A stretch of 64,000 nt of DNA from JAJPHW01 sp963771505 (GTDB lineage Bacteria; Acidobacteriota; Terriglobia; Terriglobales; Acidobacteriaceae): contig CAVYTO010000001.1 in NCBI GenBank assembly GCA_963771505.1, positions 372,001 to 436,000 of the forward strand, in the 5' to 3' direction. Below the pieces are notes generated by a model. It searched no databases and was not told where the DNA came from. It was given only the letters and a program-made list of their open reading frames with translations. This document shows, one piece after another, positions 17,002 through 27,943 of the stretch. The position numbers and the translations under genes are program-made. Within the stretch, counting starts at the first letter, position 1; each line of letters opens with the position of its first letter.

Positions 17002-17343
17002 TTATGCCCGGGCTTCAACCGCTGCTTCAGGCGCCAGCGCCGTCTTGCGTACAATTTGGGCCAGCTTCCAGCGCTTCAGTTTCGACAGCGGCCGCGTCTC
17101 TTCGATCCGGACCACGTCGCCAATGTGCGCTTCGTTATTTTCGTCGTGCGCGTAAAACTTCTTGGCCTTCGATACCACCCGTCCGTAAAGCGCATGCGAC
17201 TTCTTTCGCACCACGCGCACAACAATGGTCTTGTGCATGCGATTGGAAACGACTTCGCCGACTACTTCCTTGCGGCGGCCGGCAGCAGCCTGCGCCGGCA
17301 CGGATTGTGGATTGGTCTCAGTCATCGAGTTCTTCTCCGTCAT
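17002..17343 (-). CDS. rpsQ: 30S ribosomal protein S17
   Basis: 16S rRNA-binding OB-fold protein. The core (RKEVVGEVVSNRMHKTIVVRV, then YGRVVSKAKKFYAHDE and GDVVRIEETRPLSKLKRWKL) follows a roughly 23-residue Ala/Thr-rich leader and is followed by a short Ala-rich tail, giving 113 residues against the usual 80-90. A second ATG six codons in would also be possible. It starts 13 nt after rpmC. Confidence 0.95.
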   Translation of the reverse strand: MTEKNSMTETNPQSVPAQAAAGRRKEVVGEVVSNRMHKTIVVRVVRKKSHALYGRVVSKAKKFYAHDENNEAHIGDVVRIEETRPLSKLKRWKLAQIVRKTALAPEAAVEARA

Positions 17344-17356
17344 GTCTTAGCGCCCG

Positions 17357-17560
17357 TTATTTCTTCGCGCCAGCCAGCTCGCGCTCATGCGCGACCGTCT
17401 TGACCCGCGCAATGTCTTTACGCAGGCCGCGCAATTTCTTGAGGCTTTCGGTCTGCCCCATGTTCAACTGGAACTTCAGCTTGAAGAGCTGATCGCTTAG
17501 ATCGCGCTCCTGATGGCGAAGTTCGTCGTCATTCAAGTTTCGGACTTTTTCAGGTTTCAT
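17357..17560 (-). CDS. rpmC: 50S ribosomal protein L29
   Basis: Two-helix protein next to the polypeptide exit, where trigger factor and SRP dock. It begins MKPEKVRNLNDDELRHQERDL and holds the family segment LKFQLNMGQTESLKKLRGLRKDIARVKT. The length of 67 is normal. Its start overlaps the rplP stop by 4 nt (ATGA), a sign of translational coupling. Confidence 0.96.
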   Translation of the reverse strand: MKPEKVRNLNDDELRHQERDLSDQLFKLKFQLNMGQTESLKKLRGLRKDIARVKTVAHERELAGAKK

Positions 17561-18003
17561 GATTTCTTCTTGCCCGTTTCGACCGAGTGCGCCAAGGTTG
17601 GGCGCTTCACAAAAGTTGTGCGAAGCGGGAGTTTGTGCGACGCCAGCCGCATCGCTTCGGCCGCATCCGCCACCGCAACGCCTTCCATTTCAAACAAAAT
17701 TTTTCCCGGCCTAACCACCGCAACCCAATGGTCCGGCGCGCCTTTACCTTTACCCATACGGGTTTCGGCCGGCTTCTTGGTGACCGGCTTATCCGGAAAC
17801 AAGCGGATCCAAATCTTTCCGCCGCGCTTCACGAAGCGGGTCATCGCGACACGGCTGGCTTCAATTTGCCGGTCAGTGATCCAGCCCGGCTCGAGTACTT
17901 TCAGCCCGAAATCGCCGAACGCCAGCTCGCTTCCGCGCCACGCCTTGCCGGTCATGCGCCCGCGCTGCTGCTTGCGATACTTCACCTTCTTTGGCATCAA
18001 CAT
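17557..18003 (-). CDS. rplP: 50S ribosomal protein L16
   Basis: Protein near the A-site tRNA elbow, needed late in 50S assembly. The MLMPKKVKYRKQQRGRMTGK start supports the ATG at 18003 rather than the ATG two codons later. Further motifs are WITDRQIEASRVAMTRFVKRGGKIWIRLFPDKP and ETRMGKGKGAPDHWVAVVRPGKILFE. The length is 148, slightly above the usual 136-144. It overlaps rpmC by 4 nt. Confidence 0.97.
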   Translation of the reverse strand: MLMPKKVKYRKQQRGRMTGKAWRGSELAFGDFGLKVLEPGWITDRQIEASRVAMTRFVKRGGKIWIRLFPDKPVTKKPAETRMGKGKGAPDHWVAVVRPGKILFEMEGVAVADAAEAMRLASHKLPLRTTFVKRPTLAHSVETGKKKS

Positions 18004-18031
18004 AAATCAGCTCTCAATTCCAACAGCTTTT

Positions 18032-18700
18032 CTAAAACGCTCCAGCAGCTTCGCGCGGTTCGCGCTTTTTCGTCGGCAAAATTTCGCCCTTGTAGACCCA
18101 GCACTTCACGCCAATCACTCCGTAGGTGGTGCGAGCTTCGGTGAAGCCGTAATCGATGTCGGCGCGCAACGTGTGCAGCGGTAGACGCCCCTGCAAATAC
18201 CACTCCGAACGCGCGATTTCGTTGCCATTCAGGCGGCCGCTGACCCGGACTTTGATTCCCTTGCAGCCGAATCGCAATGCCGAATCCACGCTCTTGCGCA
18301 TGGCGCGGCGAAACCCGACGCGCTTTTCGAGTTGCAGCGCGATCGATTCGGATACGAGCTGGGCATCGAGCTCAGGCTTGTGCACTTCCTGGATGTCGAC
18401 GAATACGTCTCGCCCGCCTAGCCGCTTCTGCACGTCGGCTTTCAGCTTGTCGATCTCCGCGCCTTTGCGTCCGATAATGATGCCCGGACGCGCGGTCTTA
18501 ATGATGACCCGCAGTTTGTTGCCCGGACGCTCGATTTCGATCGAGCTGACGCCCGCCGACTTCAGCTTGTCCTTCAGCTCGGCTTTCAGCTTTACGTCTT
18601 CAAGCAGCTGCTTGTCGTAATCTTTTTCCGCAAACCAGCGCGACTTCCACGGCTTGGTGTAGCCGAGGCGAAAACCATAAGGATGGACTTTTTGTCCCAT
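18032..18700 (-). CDS. rpsC: 30S ribosomal protein S3
   Basis: mRNA-entry protein of the 30S head with helicase-like activity. It begins MGQKVHPYGFRLGYTKPWKS, has a KH type II domain with PGIIIGRKGAEIDKLK, and a C-terminal domain with KGIKVRVSGRLNGNEIARSEW and the YGVIGVKCWVYKGEILPTK segment. The 222 residues are normal. It follows rplV by 57 nt. Confidence 0.98.
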   Translation of the reverse strand: MGQKVHPYGFRLGYTKPWKSRWFAEKDYDKQLLEDVKLKAELKDKLKSAGVSSIEIERPGNKLRVIIKTARPGIIIGRKGAEIDKLKADVQKRLGGRDVFVDIQEVHKPELDAQLVSESIALQLEKRVGFRRAMRKSVDSALRFGCKGIKVRVSGRLNGNEIARSEWYLQGRLPLHTLRADIDYGFTEARTTYGVIGVKCWVYKGEILPTKKREPREAAGAF

Positions 18701-18757
18701 AATTTCCCTCTAAATCCTTTACCAGCAAAACAAATCGAATCTTCTCGAACTTCCAGC

Positions 18758-19273
18758 TTATTTCGCGACCGCTTTTTTCTTGTGCGTGGCCGACTTTTTC
18801 TTCGCCGGGCTATGCGCAGCGCCGCGCGCTTTCACTCCGGACTTTTTCTTGGCCGGCGAAGCCGATTTCTTTCCCGTAGGCGCAGGTCCTGCTGTCGTAA
18901 CCAGGTCGTGGTCCCCGCTCTGGCGCACCCGCTCGGCTAGCGTCAGTTCGATGTGCGCGATCCGCCGCACGTAGCGGAATGCCCGGCCCATCGGGGCCGG
19001 ACGGATGCGTTTCATGCGCGGCCCGTCATTCGCCACCGCGTGCTTCACATACAGCGCGTCCACGTCAACATCGATGTTTTTTTCCGCGCTTAAGTAGTTC
19101 GCGTTTTCGAGTGCCGACCGCAGCAGCTTCTCAATCCGAGCGGCAATGCGCTTATTGGTGAAAGTCAACGTATTGAGCGCGTCCTCGACCCGGCGGCCCT
19201 TGATCAGATCAAGCACCAGGCGCGCCTTTTGCGGCGAGACGCGGACGAAACGGGCCTTTGCTTTAAATTCCAT
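18758..19273 (-). CDS. rplV: 50S ribosomal protein L22 with basic tail
   Basis: L22 lines the nascent-peptide tunnel and its loop is a site of macrolide resistance. The core runs to about residue 120 (KARFVRVSPQKARLVLDLIKGR, then NALNTLTF-like text and the hairpin loop DGPRMKRIRPAPMGRAFRYVRR). After it comes a tail of about 45 residues rich in Lys, Ala and Ser, with repeated AKKKS blocks. The family is usually 110-120 long, so 171 is extended. It follows rpsS by 12 nt. Confidence 0.96.
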   Translation of the reverse strand: MEFKAKARFVRVSPQKARLVLDLIKGRRVEDALNTLTFTNKRIAARIEKLLRSALENANYLSAEKNIDVDVDALYVKHAVANDGPRMKRIRPAPMGRAFRYVRRIAHIELTLAERVRQSGDHDLVTTAGPAPTGKKSASPAKKKSGVKARGAAHSPAKKKSATHKKKAVAK

Positions 19274-19285
19274 GTTCGTTTCCCT

Positions 19286-19600
19286 TTATGCCTTCGCCGC
19301 CGGAGGCGCGGCTGCCGGTTTGGCCGCGCTCTCGGTCGCTGCCTTCATCGAGTGCCCCTTGAACTGGCGCGTGAAGCTGAACTCACCGAGCTTGTGGCCG
19401 ACCATATTTTCGGTGACATACACCGGAATGAACTTCCGCCCATTATGCACGGCGATGGTGTGGCCCACCATTTCCGGGATGACCGTCGAGCGCCGTGACC
19501 ATGTCCGCAGGACTTTTTTCTCATTGCGTGCATTCATCGCATCCACCCGCGTTTGCAGGTAAGCGTCGATGAACGGGCCTTTTTTCGTAGAGCGTGCCAT
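19286..19600 (-). CDS. rpsS: 30S ribosomal protein S19
   Basis: Head protein that contacts S13 and the tRNA. It shows the motif MARSTKKGPFIDAYLQTRVD, the RSTVIPEMVGHTIAVHNGRKFIPVYVTENMVGHKLGEF core, then an Ala-rich C-terminal addition of about 15 residues. The length is 104 against 92 in E. coli. It lies 90 nt after rplB, a gap that holds a hairpin and a dispersed repeat copy. Confidence 0.97.
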   Translation of the reverse strand: MARSTKKGPFIDAYLQTRVDAMNARNEKKVLRTWSRRSTVIPEMVGHTIAVHNGRKFIPVYVTENMVGHKLGEFSFTRQFKGHSMKAATESAAKPAAAPPAAKA

Positions 19601-19625
19601 AGAATTTCAAACCTTTCTAGCCAAC

Positions 19626-19656
19626 TGCCGGAGATCCCCCGCTCCGCCCGGGACGA
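19626..19656. repeat. Dispersed repeat copy A in the rplB-rpsS gap
   Basis: The stretch GGAGATCCCCCGCTCCGCCC followed by GGGACGAC resembles a second site at 42735-42777 (GGGAGATCCATCGCTCCGCC ... GGATGACG). The shared core is GGAGATCC-N2-CGCTCCGCC. Short motifs of this kind occur as scattered intergenic repeats in several Acidobacteria-like genomes; here only two copies are seen, so it is a candidate rather than a family. Confidence 0.4.
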
Positions 19657-19661
19657 CACCT

Positions 19662-19681
19662 GCGAGGCTCAAGCGCCTCGC
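19662..19681. other. Perfect hairpin in the rplB-rpsS gap
   Basis: GCGAGGC (19662-19668) pairs with GCCTCGC (19675-19681) over a 6-nt loop. It lies immediately upstream of the rplB stop side and is not followed by a T tract on either strand, so it is not an obvious terminator. It may stabilise or process the transcript. Confidence 0.45.
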
Positions 19682-19690
19682 GCAGTAGCG

Positions 19691-20518
19691 TCACTTCTTG
19701 CCGCGACGGTTGACGATAAACGCATCCGTGCGCTTGTTATTGCGAGTCTTGTAACCCCGGGTGGGCTGTCCCCAAGGGGTCACGGGATGCCGTCCGCCTG
19801 AAGTTTTGCCTTCGCCGCCGCCATGCGGATGGTCAACCGGATTCATCGAAACGCCGCGATTGTGCGGGCGCTTGCCCAGCCACCGCGACCGTCCGGCTTT
19901 ACCGATGGTGATGTTCTCGTGATCGGTGTTGCCCACCTGCCCGATAGTCGCCATGCAATCCTGGGCGACTTTGCGGGTCTCTCCGGAAGGCAGTTTCACC
20001 AGCGCATAATCGCCTTCTTTTGCGACCAATTGCGCCGCGCCGCCAGCTGAGCGCACCATCTGCGCACCCTTGCCCGGCTTGAGTTCTACGTTATGAATCG
20101 TTGTACCCGGCGGAATATTGCGCAGTGGCAGGGCATTGCCAACAAGAATATCGGCTTCGGGACCGCTCAAAATTTTCTGCCCTACCTTCAAACCGTCCGG
20201 CTGCAGGATGTAGCGCTTCTCGCCGTCCGCGTAATGCAGCAGCGCGATGCGCGAGGAACGGTTGGGATCGTACTCAATCGTCGCGACCGTCGCGGGGATG
20301 CCCAGCTTGTCTCGCTTGAAGTCGATAATGCGCAGTTGCCGCTTGTGGCCGCCGCCGATAAAACGCATCGTGGTCTGGCCGCTGTTGCGGCGTCCGCCCG
20401 TGCGCTTGTGCGGCTCGAGCAACGCCTTGTGCGGCGTGGTCGACGTGATGTCGTCGTTCACCTGCGTGGTGCGGTAGCGCAGCGTCTGGGTTGTCGGTCT
20501 GTAAGTCTTGATTGCCAT
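19691..20518 (-). CDS. rplB: 50S ribosomal protein L2
   Basis: Key protein near the peptidyl-transferase centre. It shows MAIKTYRPTTQTLRYRT at the start, GRNNSGQTT-like and RQLRIIDFKRDKLGIPATVATIEYDPNRSSRIALL in the core, and the highly conserved C-terminal KAGRSRWLGKRPHNRGVSMNPVDHPHGGGEG segment containing the functional His. The 275 residues are normal. It lies 24 nt after rplW. Confidence 0.98.
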   Translation of the reverse strand: MAIKTYRPTTQTLRYRTTQVNDDITSTTPHKALLEPHKRTGGRRNSGQTTMRFIGGGHKRQLRIIDFKRDKLGIPATVATIEYDPNRSSRIALLHYADGEKRYILQPDGLKVGQKILSGPEADILVGNALPLRNIPPGTTIHNVELKPGKGAQMVRSAGGAAQLVAKEGDYALVKLPSGETRKVAQDCMATIGQVGNTDHENITIGKAGRSRWLGKRPHNRGVSMNPVDHPHGGGEGKTSGGRHPVTPWGQPTRGYKTRNNKRTDAFIVNRRGKK

Positions 20519-20542
20519 AATGTCACTCCCGCGCGCGGCGGA

Positions 20543-20836
20543 TTAAAGGTTCAGCGCGTACTCCGGCATTTTTTCCCCGGCCTTGAGCCTGACAAATGCT
20601 TTCTTCCAGTCAGGACGGTAACCGGCGAACTTGCCGCGGCGTCTTTCCTTGCCGGGAAAATTCGCGGTGCGTACGGAATGCACCTTTACCTTGAAAATCG
20701 TCTGCACCGCCGACTTGATTTCCGTCTTAGTCGCCTTGGGGGCCACTTGAAATACCAGGGTATTCTGGCTTTCCTTGATGGCCAGGCCCTTTTCCGTGAT
20801 CACCGGCTTGCGCAAAATTTCGTATGCGGACTTCAT
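20543..20836 (-). CDS. rplW: 50S ribosomal protein L23
   Basis: Protein at the peptide exit that docks trigger factor and SRP. The family pattern is MKSAYEILRKPVITEKGL, then VFQVAPKATKTEIKSAVQTIFKVKV and the GRRGKFAGYR-like tail. The length of 97 is normal. Its ATG begins directly after the rplD TAG, with no spacing, so the two are translationally linked. Confidence 0.97.
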   Translation of the reverse strand: MKSAYEILRKPVITEKGLAIKESQNTLVFQVAPKATKTEIKSAVQTIFKVKVHSVRTANFPGKERRRGKFAGYRPDWKKAFVRLKAGEKMPEYALNL

Positions 20837-21607
20837 CTATGCCACCTCCGCTGCTTTTTCGTGCCGGGTGCGGCGACGCGGCAGGCGAACAGCTTTCTTT
20901 GCCTTCGGGGCTTTCGTTTGCGCTTCGGCTTCGTCATCGCCTTCCGCTTCGCCGGATTTCCGCTCGCGCTTCGAGACGGAATTCCTCAGCGAAAGCTGCA
21001 GCTTCTCAATCGCGGGATGCGAAAAGATTGCCCGGTCGTAACGCAGCAGATGGTAAGGGTGCACTTCGCTGCCGCCAATCAATTCCAGTCCATGAATATT
21101 TCGCGCGCTCAGTTCAAGATTGCGATTGGAATGCTTCACCGCCTCGACGATGAGCACAGTTCCGTCGACCTTCAATTTGTCCAGGGCTTCGCGGAAAGCC
21201 TTCGTCTTCGCTTCCTGCAACTCGAGCGTGTTCACAATGATTAGCTTGCCGTCGGCAAACTTCGACGCCAGCGCCGAGCGCAACGCCCCCAACAACTTTT
21301 TTCGGGGGAAGGCGTAATCGTAGGAACGGGGCTGGGGGCCGTGAACCGTTCCACCGTGGCGCCACAGCGGCGAACGGATCGAGCCTACACGCGCGCGCCC
21401 GGTGCCCTTCTGCTTCCACAGTTTTTTGCCCGCACCAGATACCAACTTCTTGTTCTTGGTGGCATGAGTACCGGCCCGCTGTGAAGCGCGGTAGTGTTTG
21501 ACCGCTTCCCAGAGGAGGTCTTCGTTGACGGCCCCGAACACCTCATCGGCCAGGTCGAATGTTCCGACCTTTGCCCCGCTCAAATCGTGAATGTCTATCG
21601 TTGCCAT
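20837..21607 (-). CDS. rplD: 50S ribosomal protein L4 with charged C-terminal tail
   Basis: L4 reaches into the peptide tunnel and in E. coli controls the S10 operon. Core motifs include SGAGKKLWKQKGTGRARVGSIRSPLWRHGGTVHGPQPRSYDYAFPRK and the C-terminal VHPYHLLRYDRAIFSHPAIEKL. After residue 216 comes a tail of about 40 residues rich in Glu, Lys, Arg and Ala. The length of 256 compares with about 205 in most species. It precedes rplW with no gap. Confidence 0.96.
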   Translation of the reverse strand: MATIDIHDLSGAKVGTFDLADEVFGAVNEDLLWEAVKHYRASQRAGTHATKNKKLVSGAGKKLWKQKGTGRARVGSIRSPLWRHGGTVHGPQPRSYDYAFPRKKLLGALRSALASKFADGKLIIVNTLELQEAKTKAFREALDKLKVDGTVLIVEAVKHSNRNLELSARNIHGLELIGGSEVHPYHLLRYDRAIFSHPAIEKLQLSLRNSVSKRERKSGEAEGDDEAEAQTKAPKAKKAVRLPRRRTRHEKAAEVA

Positions 21608-21695
21608 GGTCTTTAAATTTCCGCCGCAGTCTATGCAGCTTGAATCACGTGCAACCGCTTTTTTAAAATCCTCTGCTTTTGAAACCGCTCAAACC

Positions 21696-22439
21696 TTACT
21701 TACCCTTTTGCGCGCGCTTGGCCGCCTTCAACGGATCGACCGTAGCCGAACCCGCAAATCCGCGGCGCTCTCTCGGCGGCTTCTTTGCCTTGGTGATCAC
21801 GAGATACCCGCCGTTCGGGCCGGGCACGCTGCCTTCAACCACCAACAAATTGTCTTCCTTGTCGAGACCCAACAGGCGCAGGTTACGGACTGTTACCCGC
21901 TCATGCCCCATGTGCCCCGACATGCGCATGCCTTTGAATACGCGCGACGGGAATGCCGAAGACCCGATCGAACCTGTAACCTGAAACATCGAACCATGCG
22001 ACTTTGGTCCGCCGGCGAAGTGGTGGCGCCGGACGACACCGGCAAATCCACGCCCCTTGCTGACTCCGACAATGTCCACAAATTTCTCGCCGTCAAAAAT
22101 ATCTACAAGAACGCGGTCGCCGGCCTTTAAAGCGCCGTTGCCATTCTCCGAGGACTTTTCGTCGGGATCGACTTCGAGCGGAACTTCGCGGAAAAACTTG
22201 ACTGGCGGCAGATTGTGCTTGCCCAAGTGGCCCTTCATCGGCTTGGTCAGGCGCGATTCCTTCACGAACTCGACCAGCCCGATCTGCGCGGCTTCGTAAC
22301 CGTCGCGGGTCTGGGTCTTGTGCTGCGTCACCACGCATGGGCCCGCCTGCAAAATGGTTGCAGGATGGGTGTCGCCCTTGTCGTCAAACAATTGCGTCAT
22401 GCCGACTTTTTTTCCGAGGATTCCGGTTACTCGTGCCAT
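21696..22439 (-). CDS. rplC: 50S ribosomal protein L3
   Basis: Early assembly protein of the 50S subunit. It begins ARVTGILGKKVGMTQLFDDKGD, followed by the central KGRGFAGVVRRHHFAGGPKSHGS loop (containing the Gln/His region near the peptidyl-transferase centre), the SIGSSAFPSRVFKGMRMSGHMGHERVTVRNL segment, and a C-terminal extension. The length of 247 exceeds the usual 205-215 through inserted and tail sequence. It lies 90 nt from rpsJ. Confidence 0.97.
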   Translation of the reverse strand: MARVTGILGKKVGMTQLFDDKGDTHPATILQAGPCVVTQHKTQTRDGYEAAQIGLVEFVKESRLTKPMKGHLGKHNLPPVKFFREVPLEVDPDEKSSENGNGALKAGDRVLVDIFDGEKFVDIVGVSKGRGFAGVVRRHHFAGGPKSHGSMFQVTGSIGSSAFPSRVFKGMRMSGHMGHERVTVRNLRLLGLDKEDNLLVVEGSVPGPNGGYLVITKAKKPPRERRGFAGSATVDPLKAAKRAQKGK

Positions 22440-22496
22440 TTTCTTTCTTCTCCGCTATACCCAGCGTGGCCCTTTCGGGCTATTGGCTGGTGAGCT

Positions 22497-22514
22497 TCAG
22501 GGCCAAGGCCCTGA
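22497..22514. other. Palindrome between rpsJ and rplC
   Basis: TCAGGGCC (22497-22504) and GGCCCTGA (22507-22514) form an 8-bp inverted repeat with a 2-nt centre. No T tract follows on the minus strand, so it is not a classical terminator. It is one of three perfect inverted repeats flanking rpsJ. Confidence 0.5.
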
Positions 22515-22529
22515 GCGGGTTGCCGCTTT

Positions 22530-22859
22530 CTATTTGTGTTCCTTGCCGAATGCCTTAATCTCAACGTCGACACCGGCGGGCAGGTCGAGCTTCATCAGCG
22601 CGTCCACCGTTTGCGGCGTCGGGTTCAAGATGTCGAGCAAGCGCTTGTGCGTACGAATCTCAAACTGTTCCCGCGACTTTTTATCAACGTGGGGCGAGCG
22701 CAAGACGCAATACTTGTTCTTCATTGTGGGCAGCGGAATCGGTCCCGCCACTTGTGCGTCGGTGCGCTTGGCCGTGGCCACAATCTCGGCCGTTGACTGG
22801 TCGAGCACGCGGTAATCGTAAGCCTTCAGGCGAATGCGAATTTTTTCGTTTCCTATCAC
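22530..22859 (-). CDS. rpsJ: 30S ribosomal protein S10
   Basis: Head protein that also joins transcription antitermination as NusE. The family core is EKIRIRLKAYDYRVLDQSTAEIVATAKRT, GPIPLPTMKNKYCVLRSPHVDKKSREQFEIRTHKRLLDI and NPTPQTVDALMKLDLPAGVDVEIK. The start codon is GTG at 22859, with a purine-rich GAGAGAAAAA upstream; it gives a normal length of 109. The gap to tuf (112 nt) holds two perfect hairpins. Confidence 0.97.
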   Translation of the reverse strand: MIGNEKIRIRLKAYDYRVLDQSTAEIVATAKRTDAQVAGPIPLPTMKNKYCVLRSPHVDKKSREQFEIRTHKRLLDILNPTPQTVDALMKLDLPAGVDVEIKAFGKEHK

Positions 22860-22876
22860 TTTTTCTCTCTCCCACC

Positions 22877-22897
22877 CCTTCCGGCTTACCCGGAAGG
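22877..22897. other. Perfect hairpin directly upstream of rpsJ
   Basis: CCTTCCGG (22877-22884) and CCGGAAGG (22890-22897) form an 8-bp stem with a 5-nt loop. It starts 18 nt before the rpsJ start codon and lies in the leader between tuf and rpsJ. Its position near the ribosome site could influence rpsJ translation. Confidence 0.55.
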
Positions 22898-22915
22898 AAA
22901 GAACTTGAGGTGCTT

Positions 22916-22936
22916 GCGCGGCGTTTTGGGCCGCGC
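22916..22936. other. Second hairpin in the tuf-rpsJ gap
   Basis: GCGCGGC (22916-22922) and GCCGCGC (22930-22936) form a 7-bp, GC-only stem with a 7-nt loop. There is no U-tract after it on the minus strand, so it looks like an RNA structural or processing element rather than a terminator. Confidence 0.55.
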
Positions 22937-22971
22937 TTAATATCTAGCCCTCTGTTTGAAACGGCCCGGTA

Positions 22972-24159
<1,188 letters not shown>

Positions 24160-24174
24160 ATCGCTTTCTTCTCC

Positions 24175-24510
24175 TCAACCCTCGGCCGAAACTAGGTCGT
24201 CTCCGTCGCTACCTTCGCCCAAGTAGTACTCACCGACGAGTTGCTGTTTCTCTATCAATCCTTCCGCGACAATCAGGCGGTTGAACCTGTCGCACTCCGC
24301 CACAAACAACTCGCGGAAAACTTCAAAGTTTACATGGGATTTCCAAAAATCCCGAACTCTGTACTGCCCTTCCGGCAACTCGCGCTCAATCCCAGTCCCG
24401 AGATACCCACGCGCTCGACTCAGAAGCTCTTTCCATATCCCGTCTGGCCCGAAAACCACTTCGAAATCCGCTCGCCGCCCATCGTCAACCCAGAATCTTC
24501 GATCAACCAC
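24175..24510 (-). CDS. Small unknown protein between fusA and tuf, ABM-like
   Basis: 111-residue protein not recognised with certainty. The pattern fits a dimeric alpha/beta-barrel (ABM-like) fold: strand, helix with FGPDGIWKELLSRARGYLGT, strand ending in YRVRDFWKSHVNFEVF, then a helix with FRELFVAECDRFNRLI. This is an inference from pattern. The only usable start is GTG at 24510, 18 nt after the fusA stop, with no clear ribosome site. The same frame runs back without interruption to the fusA TGA at 24529-24531. Its stop is 15 nt from tuf. It may be translated by coupling to fusA or by stop readthrough. Confidence 0.6.
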   Translation of the reverse strand: MVDRRFWVDDGRRADFEVVFGPDGIWKELLSRARGYLGTGIERELPEGQYRVRDFWKSHVNFEVFRELFVAECDRFNRLIVAEGLIEKQQLVGEYYLGEGSDGDDLVSAEG

Positions 24511-24528
24511 GAACCGCGGACTATGTAG

Positions 24529-26619
<2,091 letters not shown>

Positions 26620-26678
26620 GACTCTTATCTTCCTTCTGGGGCTCGTTAAAACGCTTTGCTTCTAGGCCGCGAAAATCT

Positions 26679-27149
26679 TTACCAGCGATAATGCGCAAAC
26701 GCCTTGTTCGCGTCTGCCATACGGTGAACGTCTTCTTTCTTCTTCATGGCTGCGCCCTTGCCGTTGGCTGCATCCAGTAATTCGTTAGTCAGCTTGTCGA
26801 CCATCCCTTTTTCCCCGCGGGCACGGGCATAAGTAAGCAGCCAGCGGATCGCGAGCGAAGTGCGGCGGTCGGCATTGACTTCGATCGGTACCTGATAGTT
26901 CGCGCCACCGACGCGTCGGCTCTTCACTTCGAGAAGCGGCTTCACGTTTTCTACCGCCTTCGTGAACAGCTTCAGCGGTTCGTCGCCACCTTTGGCCTGT
27001 AGCTTGGTCAAGGCTTCGTAGAAGATCCCTTCGGCGGTGCTCTTCTTGCCCTGATACATCATCGAATTGACGAACTTCGTTACCAGATTCGAGTTGTAAA
27101 CCGGATCGTTGTCTACGGTCCGCTTGGCGATATGACCTTTTCTTGGCAT
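26679..27149 (-). CDS. rpsG: 30S ribosomal protein S7
   Basis: Primary binding protein of the 30S head near the E site. It begins MPRKGHIAKRTVDNDPVYNS, has the VTKFVNSMMYQGKKSTAEGIFYEAL and ENVKPLLEVKSRRVGGANYQVPIEV segments, and ends in the usual C-terminal KKEDVHRMADANKAFAHYRW. The length of 156 is typical. It follows rpsL by 15 nt as in the str operon. Confidence 0.98.
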   Translation of the reverse strand: MPRKGHIAKRTVDNDPVYNSNLVTKFVNSMMYQGKKSTAEGIFYEALTKLQAKGGDEPLKLFTKAVENVKPLLEVKSRRVGGANYQVPIEVNADRRTSLAIRWLLTYARARGEKGMVDKLTNELLDAANGKGAAMKKKEDVHRMADANKAFAHYRW

Positions 27150-27164
27150 GGATTCGTCTCTCGC

Positions 27165-27539
27165 TTACGCTTTCGGGCGCTTCGCGCCATATTTCGACCG
27201 GCTCTGTTTGCGGCCAGCCACTCCGACTGAATCGAGCGTTCCCCGCACCACGTGGTAGCGCACTCCCGGCAGGTCTTTTACGCGGCCGCCGCGAATCAGG
27301 ACGATCGAGTGCTCTTGAAGATTGTGGCCAACGCCGGGGATATAAGTCGTTACTTCGATCCCATTGGTCAAGCGCACGCGGGCTACCTTGCGCAGCGCCG
27401 AATTCGGCTTCTTGGGGGTTTGCGTGTACACACGCGTGCAAACGCCGCGCTTTTGCGGGCACCCTTGCAACGCCGGACTCGCCGTCTTGTAGCGGGGCCG
27501 CTTGCGGCCATCACGCACGAGCTGATTAAAAGTAGGCAT
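27165..27539 (-). CDS. rpsL: 30S ribosomal protein S12
   Basis: Decoding-centre protein and first gene of the cluster. The sequence MPTFNQLVRDGRKRPRYKT, the TPKKPNSALRKVARVRLTNG loop (the streptomycin-related PKKPNS region, with wild-type Lys residues) and VRYHVVRGTLDSVGVAGRKQSRSKYG are diagnostic. The 124-residue length is normal. A long leader of about 400 nt separates it from the promoter at 27944-27973. Confidence 0.98.
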   Translation of the reverse strand: MPTFNQLVRDGRKRPRYKTASPALQGCPQKRGVCTRVYTQTPKKPNSALRKVARVRLTNGIEVTTYIPGVGHNLQEHSIVLIRGGRVKDLPGVRYHVVRGTLDSVGVAGRKQSRSKYGAKRPKA

Positions 27540-27943
27540 GTTTTTCGCTCAATTGCACAATCTCGCCCGCATTCGAGAGGCGAAGCGCAGGATTTACCCA
27601 AGCGCTACGTCATCCGGATTAAGGGACTGGCAGGCGGTTCGCCCAGCCATGCTTCCGCGTGCAAAGCACGAGGAGATTTTTGCATTTCCCGTTCGACTAA
27701 CGCTGCCGACGGTGACGCCAAGCCCGAGATTCCGGGAGTCGCTCCGTTTCGTCAGCTTCGCTCTGCATAGCCTTCCAACGGGAGGAAGGTGTTCGCAGGG
27801 CATTTCAGCGAGGGCGTCTCAAACTGCTAAGACGTGGTGTCTAGCGCTTACTGCTCTCTTGGGGCGGTCTGCCCGTCCAAACAACATGCAGACAACTTCG
27901 GCCACCTACAGGCAAGCAACAAATCAACTCGCGGAACCTTTTA
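27540..27943 (-). promoter_or_regulatory. Long leader of the str supercluster
   Basis: About 400 nt without a convincing gene lie between the predicted transcription start (about 27937) and rpsL. The longest frames (69-72 codons) have no ribosome site and look random. Small hairpins are seen on the minus strand, for example CCTTCC/GGAAGG around 27773-27791, CCCG/CGGG near 27722-27736 and GTGC/GCAC near 27660-27670. A structured leader or attenuation region is possible, but no known riboswitch or ribosomal-protein leader was recognised. Confidence 0.4.

Noticed and set aside
20093..21244. A 383-codon plus-strand frame across rplB, rplW and rplD
   Set aside because: Antisense to three certain ribosomal genes; Arg/Leu-rich shadow translation without recognisable motifs.
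27594..27803. A 69-codon frame in the rpsL leader
   Set aside because: No ribosome site, composition like random sequence, and not needed to explain the leader; kept only as a leader region.
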